This document shows positions 59,889 to 64,000 of a stretch of DNA of 64,000 bases, piece after piece. The notes beneath the pieces are model-generated. The model did not search any database. It was not told the origin of the DNA and was given only the letters and a program-made list of their open reading frames with translations. This DNA is from JBDIAG01 sp047974565 (GTDB taxonomy: Bacteria > Actinomycetota > Actinomycetes > Actinomycetales > CAWJMD01), in the NCBI GenBank assembly GCA_047974565.1, contig JBKECN010000010.1, positions 14,776-78,775 on the forward strand, given 5' to 3'. The translations under genes and the position numbers were made by a program. Numbering within the stretch: the first letter of the stretch is position 1; each line of letters begins with the position of its first letter.

Positions 59889-61544
59889 TCAGTGGTGCAC
59901 GACCTCCTTCTCGGCGCCGGCACCGGTGAGCGAGCGGACCTCCATCTCCATCATCTTCTCGGTGTGGTTCGGCTCGGGCTTGGAGAGCTTCGAGCCCAGG
60001 AAGCCGAGCAGGAAGGCCAGCGGGATCGACACGATGCCCGGGTTCTCCAGCGGGAACCAGTGGAAGTCGATCGCGGTGTTCTGGATGAGGGACAGGCTCG
60101 CCCCGGTGGTCGGGTCCACCTTGCCGCTCATCACCGGGGAGAAGATGATCAGGCCCAGGCAGGAGATCAGGCCGCCGTACATGCTCCACAGCGCCCCGCG
60201 GGTGGTGAAGCCCGGCCAGAACAGCGAGTACAGAATCGTCGGCAGGTTCGCCGAAGCCGCCACCGAGAACGCCAGGGCGACGAGGAAGGCGATGTTCTGG
60301 TTCTGCGCGAAGATCCCGCCGATGATCGCCAGCACGCCGATCACCACGACGGTGGTGCGAGCCACCTTGACCTCGGAGTCCGCGTCCACGGTGCCGCGCT
60401 TGATCACCGAGGCGTAGATGTCGTGGGCGAAGGACGTGGCCGCGGTGATCGCCAAGCCGGCCACCACCGCGAGGATGGTGGCGAAGGCGACCGCGGAGAT
60501 CACCGACAGCAGGACGGTGCCGCCCAGTTCGTAGGCCAGCAGTGGCGCCGCCGAGTTGGCTGCTCCCGGGGCGGCCTTGATCTTGTCCGCGCCCACCAGG
60601 GCGGCTGCGCCGAAGCCCAGCACCAGGGTGAACAGGTAGAAGATGCCGATCAGCCAGATGGCCCAGACCACGCTGGTGCGGGCCTCCTTGCCGGTGGGCA
60701 CGGTGTAGAAGCGCATCAGCACGTGCGGCAGACCCGCGGTGCCCAGCACCAGCGCCATCGACAGTGAGATGAAGTTGATCGACTTGGTCAGCGAGCCGCC
60801 GTAGGCGCGTCCGGGTTCGAGCAGCTTCTGCGGGTCCACCACACCGTTGGCCGCGGCCGTGTCGACCGCGCTACCCAGCAGGCCGGAGAAGTTGAAGCCG
60901 AAGGTCGCCAGCACCCAGATCGTCATGATGCCCGCACCGATGATGAGCAGCACGGCCTTGATGATCTGCACCCAGGTCGTGCCCTTCATCCCGCCGATGA
61001 GCACATAGACGATCATCAGGGAGCCGACCACGACGATGGTGAGGTTCTTCTGCAGTGGTGTGTGGAAGCCCATCAGCAGGGACACCAGACCACCAGCGCC
61101 GGCCATCTGGGCCAGCAGGTAGAAGAAGCACACGCTCAGCGTGGCCAGGGCCGCGGCCATCCGCACCGGGCGCTGCTTGAGCCGGAAGCTGAGCACGTCC
61201 GCCATCGTGAACTTGCCGGTGTTGCGCAGCAGTTCGGCGACCAGCAGCAGTGCCACCAGCCACGCGACGAGGAAGCCGATGGAGTAGAGGAAGCCGTCGT
61301 ACCCGTTGATGGCGATGGCCCCGGCGATGCCGAGGAAGCTCGCCGCGGAAAGGTAGTCACCCGCAATGGCGATGCCATTCTGGGTGCCGGAGAAGGACCG
61401 GCCACCGGCGTAGAAATCGGCCGCCGACTTGTTGTTGCGGGAGACCCGGATGACGATCGTCATCGTCACCGCGACGAACGTCAGGAAGATGGCGATATTG
61501 ATTGCCGGGTTGCCGGTCGTGGTGGTGGCAGCAGCCTGGATCAT
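59889..61544 (-). CDS. actP: ActP-type cation/acetate symporter
   Basis: Sodium:solute symporter (SSS) family permease for acetate and similar short acids, 551 residues with 13 or so membrane segments. Landmarks: GDYLSAASFLGIAGAIAINGYDG near residue 62 and LPHVLMRFYTVPTGKEARTSVVWA near residue 264, typical of ActP. Its start overlaps the stop of the DUF485 gene (ATGA), the standard yjcH-actP layout. With acs it gives acetate uptake and activation. Substrate inferred from family and context. Confidence 0.94.
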   Translation of the reverse strand: MIQAAATTTTGNPAINIAIFLTFVAVTMTIVIRVSRNNKSAADFYAGGRSFSGTQNGIAIAGDYLSAASFLGIAGAIAINGYDGFLYSIGFLVAWLVALLLVAELLRNTGKFTMADVLSFRLKQRPVRMAAALATLSVCFFYLLAQMAGAGGLVSLLMGFHTPLQKNLTIVVVGSLMIVYVLIGGMKGTTWVQIIKAVLLIIGAGIMTIWVLATFGFNFSGLLGSAVDTAAANGVVDPQKLLEPGRAYGGSLTKSINFISLSMALVLGTAGLPHVLMRFYTVPTGKEARTSVVWAIWLIGIFYLFTLVLGFGAAALVGADKIKAAPGAANSAAPLLAYELGGTVLLSVISAVAFATILAVVAGLAITAATSFAHDIYASVIKRGTVDADSEVKVARTTVVVIGVLAIIGGIFAQNQNIAFLVALAFSVAASANLPTILYSLFWPGFTTRGALWSMYGGLISCLGLIIFSPVMSGKVDPTTGASLSLIQNTAIDFHWFPLENPGIVSIPLAFLLGFLGSKLSKPEPNHTEKMMEMEVRSLTGAGAEKEVVHH

Positions 61545-61885
61545 TGCTCTCCCTCAATCAGGGCGCGCATCTTCGCCGCCTCGGGGTCGAAGACGTTGTT
61601 GGCCCACCGGCGATACCACATCGTGATGGCGAAGGTCGAAACAAATTGCAGCAGACCAAAAACCATCCCGACGTTGATGTTGCCGAAGACCTTGATCGCC
61701 ATGAAGGACGGGGCGAAGGCCGCCAACAGGACATAGAGGAAATACCATGCCAGGAATGCGGCGGTCAGCGGAAAGATGAAGGACCGGAATCGGTGGCGGA
61801 GTGCTGCGAACTCCGGAGAGGCATAGACCTCGGCGTGGGTTAACAGGGGCCGTTCAGCCTTGTTCGGCCCCGCGGACGTGGACAT
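61541..61885 (-). CDS. DUF485 small membrane protein (YjcH-like)
   Basis: A 114-residue protein with two membrane helices (about 41-60 and 76-94), the usual small partner of ActP permeases. The ATG at 61885 has AAGGAGG 7 bases upstream, which rules out the longer frame to 62044. It is the first gene of the acetate permease unit; the 187-bp gap before it holds the promoter, in which I see no clear operator. Confidence 0.9.
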   Translation of the reverse strand: MSTSAGPNKAERPLLTHAEVYASPEFAALRHRFRSFIFPLTAAFLAWYFLYVLLAAFAPSFMAIKVFGNINVGMVFGLLQFVSTFAITMWYRRWANNVFDPEAAKMRALIEGEQ

Positions 61886-62072
61886 GGGTGAGACCTCCTT
61901 GGCTCGTCCCCGCGGTGTGTATCGACTGTCGCGGTTCGCTGAGTGGATGCCAAGCGGAATGGCGGAACTCGCGGTCAACGGTTGTTCGGCTGCGCCGAGC
62001 GGCAGGTTCGGCGGACGGACGGTCGCCGGCGTTCGAGATGCCAATCGGCTCGCGAACGGGCCCGCGGTGGGG

Positions 62073-63839
62073 TTACTGGGTCGGCCGGTGCGCGCCGGAG
62101 ATCCGCTCAGGGGTGTGCAGGCGCGCCATCACCGCGCCGGCCTCGACCCGCTGGGAACGGCTCAGGCGCGAGGCCAGCACCATGGTGGCGAAGGTGGTGG
62201 GCACCGCCCAGGCGGCCGGCTGGGCGAGCAGCATGGCCGCGGTCGGATTCAGCCCCAAGGGCAGCACCGTGGCGGTCAGGGCGCCGATGGAGATGGCACC
62301 GCCCACGCACAGCCCGGCAATCGCCCCGGTGGCGGTCAACCCGCGCCACCAGATCCCCAGCAGCAGCAGCGGACTGAAGGTGGAGGCAGCCACCGCGAAG
62401 ACCAGGCCGATGGTCCCGGCCAACGATGTGGGGGTGGCCACGAAGGACAGGGCCAGCGGCACCGTCACCGCGAAGAGGGCACTGATCCGGAACCTGGACA
62501 CCCCGTCCCGGTGCCGCGCCGGGCGCGGCTGCAGCGGCCGGCCCCACGCGGTGCGGCCCGGGGACCACCACAGATCCTGGGCGAGCACGCCTGCCACGGT
62601 GACCACCACACCGGAGGAGGTGGCCAGGAAGGCCGCGAAAGCCCCGGCGACCAGCAGTGCCACGCTCAGCTCGGACCAGGGGTGGGGCAACAGGTACCGA
62701 GGTAGTTCGAGCACCACCGCATCCACCCGTCCGGTGAGCAGCAGGTGCGGGGTGTACAACCGACCCAGAGCCCCGTACAAGGGCGGGAACAGATAGAACA
62801 ACCCGAGCAGACCGATCACCGTCGCCGCCGTGCGCCGGGCGGCTCGCCCGTCCGGGTTCGTGTAGAAGCGGACCAGGACGTGTGGCAGCCCCATCGTGCC
62901 CAGCAGCAAGGCGAGCAGCAGCGAGTAGGTGCGGTACAGGCTGGTTGCCGTCGAGCCTGAAGGATCCAGCGACCGGGCCCCGCGAAGCTGCTCCGCGGTG
63001 GGAATCGGCTGCCCGGGGGGCACTCGCAAGGAGGTGCCGGCCGCCACCGTCACGGTATGTCCAGGACGCAACTCGATCAGGCCGGAGACCTCCCGCCCGT
63101 CCAGGACGCCGTCCACCTGGATCCGGGTGACCTCGGCGGTGGTCAGTCGGACCGGGTCCGTCGTCACGGCCTGCACCGGCGCCGTCGCGACCGGGGGCTG
63201 GGAGTCGATCGACTCGCGCGGGCTGCTCTGCCACCACAGCGCCGCCATCAGCACGATCGGCACACTGATCGCGAACAGCTTGAGCCAGTACTGGAAGACC
63301 TGCACGAGGGTGACCGAGCGCATCCCTCCGGCCAGCACGCTGAGCAGCACCACCCCGGCCACGGCGAGCGACCCCACGTAGGCGGGCGTGCCGCCGACCG
63401 AACGCAAGGCCAGGCCGGCGCCCTGCATCTGCGGCAGCAGGTACAGCCAGCCGACACCCACCACGAGCAGCGCGCACACCCTGCGCACCCGGGCCGAGCC
63501 GAGCCGCCATTGGGCGAAGTCGGGCAGGGTGTAGGCGCCGGAGCGGCGCAGCGGGGCGGCCACCAGACACAGCAGAGCCAGATATCCGGCCGTGTACCCG
63601 ATCGGGAACCACAACATGTGGACCCCGCCCACCAGGACCAGCCCGGCGACCCCGAGGAAGCTGGCCGCCGAGAGGTACTCCCCGCTGATCGCCGAGGCGT
63701 TGGCGCGCGGGGAGATGGCCCGCGAGGCCACCATGAAGTCGCCGGTGGTGCGTGAGATCCGCAAGCCCATCGCCCCGATGGCCACGGTGAGTATCACCAG
63801 GGTGCTCACCGAGACCGCCACCAGGGCCGACTGGCTCAT
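62073..63839 (-). CDS. Second SSS-family symporter with large extra loop
   Basis: A 588-residue sodium:solute symporter related to ActP (GEYLSAASFLGVAGLVLVGG, LPHVLVRFYTNPDGRAARRTAA). Between two membrane segments it has about 95 extra residues (from about 244) rich in Pro/Thr/Val, likely outside the cell. The substrate may be a small acid but is not known. ATG 63839 overlaps the stop of the small membrane protein gene upstream (ATGA), which mirrors the DUF485-actP pair. Confidence 0.85.
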   Translation of the reverse strand: MSQSALVAVSVSTLVILTVAIGAMGLRISRTTGDFMVASRAISPRANASAISGEYLSAASFLGVAGLVLVGGVHMLWFPIGYTAGYLALLCLVAAPLRRSGAYTLPDFAQWRLGSARVRRVCALLVVGVGWLYLLPQMQGAGLALRSVGGTPAYVGSLAVAGVVLLSVLAGGMRSVTLVQVFQYWLKLFAISVPIVLMAALWWQSSPRESIDSQPPVATAPVQAVTTDPVRLTTAEVTRIQVDGVLDGREVSGLIELRPGHTVTVAAGTSLRVPPGQPIPTAEQLRGARSLDPSGSTATSLYRTYSLLLALLLGTMGLPHVLVRFYTNPDGRAARRTAATVIGLLGLFYLFPPLYGALGRLYTPHLLLTGRVDAVVLELPRYLLPHPWSELSVALLVAGAFAAFLATSSGVVVTVAGVLAQDLWWSPGRTAWGRPLQPRPARHRDGVSRFRISALFAVTVPLALSFVATPTSLAGTIGLVFAVAASTFSPLLLLGIWWRGLTATGAIAGLCVGGAISIGALTATVLPLGLNPTAAMLLAQPAAWAVPTTFATMVLASRLSRSQRVEAGAVMARLHTPERISGAHRPTQ

Positions 63840-64000
63840 CGTCCGGCCAGATCCGCGTAGTCCCGTTCGGCCCGCTCGGCCGCCCAGACATACCCCCAGC
63901 CGATCGCCAGCAGCAGCGGGTAGGGGCACAGCCACAACAACCACCACGGCAGTGCCAGGCCGAAGATGGACAACTCCATCAGGCCGGGCGCCACCAGGAA
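63836..64000 (-). CDS. Small membrane protein, 5' part beyond the window
   Basis: The last 54 codons of a gene that begins outside the window. The visible residues include a Trp/Leu-rich membrane helix (FGLALPWWLLWLCPYPLLL) and a charged C-terminus (ERAERDYADLAGR). By position and size it is the probable small partner of the SSS symporter, in the way DUF485 precedes ActP, though its sequence is not DUF485-like in what can be seen. Confidence 0.7.
   Translation of the reverse strand, partial: FLVAPGLMELSIFGLALPWWLLWLCPYPLLLAIGWGYVWAAERAERDYADLAGR

Overview
The window is GC-rich chromosomal DNA of a mycothiol-producing actinobacterium. Mycothiol genes (mshA, mshD, the mycothiol-dependent formaldehyde dehydrogenase mscR), glnR, carD, senX3-regX3 and an HbhA-like gene all point that way, as does heavy use of GTG starts. 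The genus cannot be named from sequence alone. Several gene strings (mshA-ybjN-gpm-senX3-regX3; xre-hbhA-DUF2516; aminotransferase, nitrobindin, glnR, mshD; carD-PIN/TRAM-ispD-ispF) match neighbourhoods I know from mycobacteria and related actinobacteria.

Layout. 0-3.3 kb: partial cold-shock gene, a membrane protein and a membrane metallophosphoesterase. 3.4-8.6 kb: an unusual 1370-residue modular protein (cargo- or toxin-like architecture) followed by an unrecognised gene. 8.8-14.1 kb: phosphate/polyphosphate block (PhoU-like DUF47 protein, PiT transporter, MutT1-like hydrolase, ppk). 14.2-21.2 kb: aminotransferase, mshD, glnR, membrane protein, DsrE protein, nitrobindin, ygfZ. 21.3-27.8 kb: xre-hbhA, asparaginase, dtd, then an ArsR regulator and an ArsI/CadI-like enzyme facing each other across a 1.5-kb repeat array, then DUF2516. 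27.9-33.6 kb: SAM methyltransferase, mshA, ybjN-like, gpmA, senX3-regX3. 33.6-40 kb: lipoprotein, carD, PIN-TRAM, ispD, ispF, and an AAA-ATPase/TPR membrane protein pair. 40-43.8 kb: gluconate block (gnd, gntP, gntK). 43.9-46.7 kb: mscR, MBL hydrolase and corA in one minus-strand run. 47-52.8 kb: frameshifted DsbA-like gene, rocD, PhoD phosphatase, flavin disulfide reductase. 52.8-54.3 kb: second array of the same repeat family. 54.3-64 kb: acs, SRPBCC protein, membrane protein, ClC channel, the DUF485-actP acetate permease pair, and a second SSS symporter with a small membrane protein cut by the window edge.

How genes work together. Phosphate sensing (SenX3-RegX3 with a candidate PHO box), uptake (PiT/DUF47) and polyphosphate synthesis (Ppk) lie in one window. 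Acetate uptake (ActP) and activation (Acs) lie 4 kb apart. Gluconate uptake, phosphorylation and oxidation are clustered. Formaldehyde detoxification (MscR plus MBL hydrolase) uses the mycothiol made by MshA and MshD. ArsR and the ArsI-like enzyme carry matching candidate operators.

The most unusual material is a two-module intergenic repeat family: 13 copies at 25.2-26.6 kb, 8 copies at 53.0-54.1 kb and one inverted copy at 43.8 kb, each time between the 3' ends of convergent genes. The 1370-residue protein is the other item most likely to be new biology. Short tandem repeats with several other periods (15, 23, 24, 34, 61 bp) also fill many intergenic gaps.
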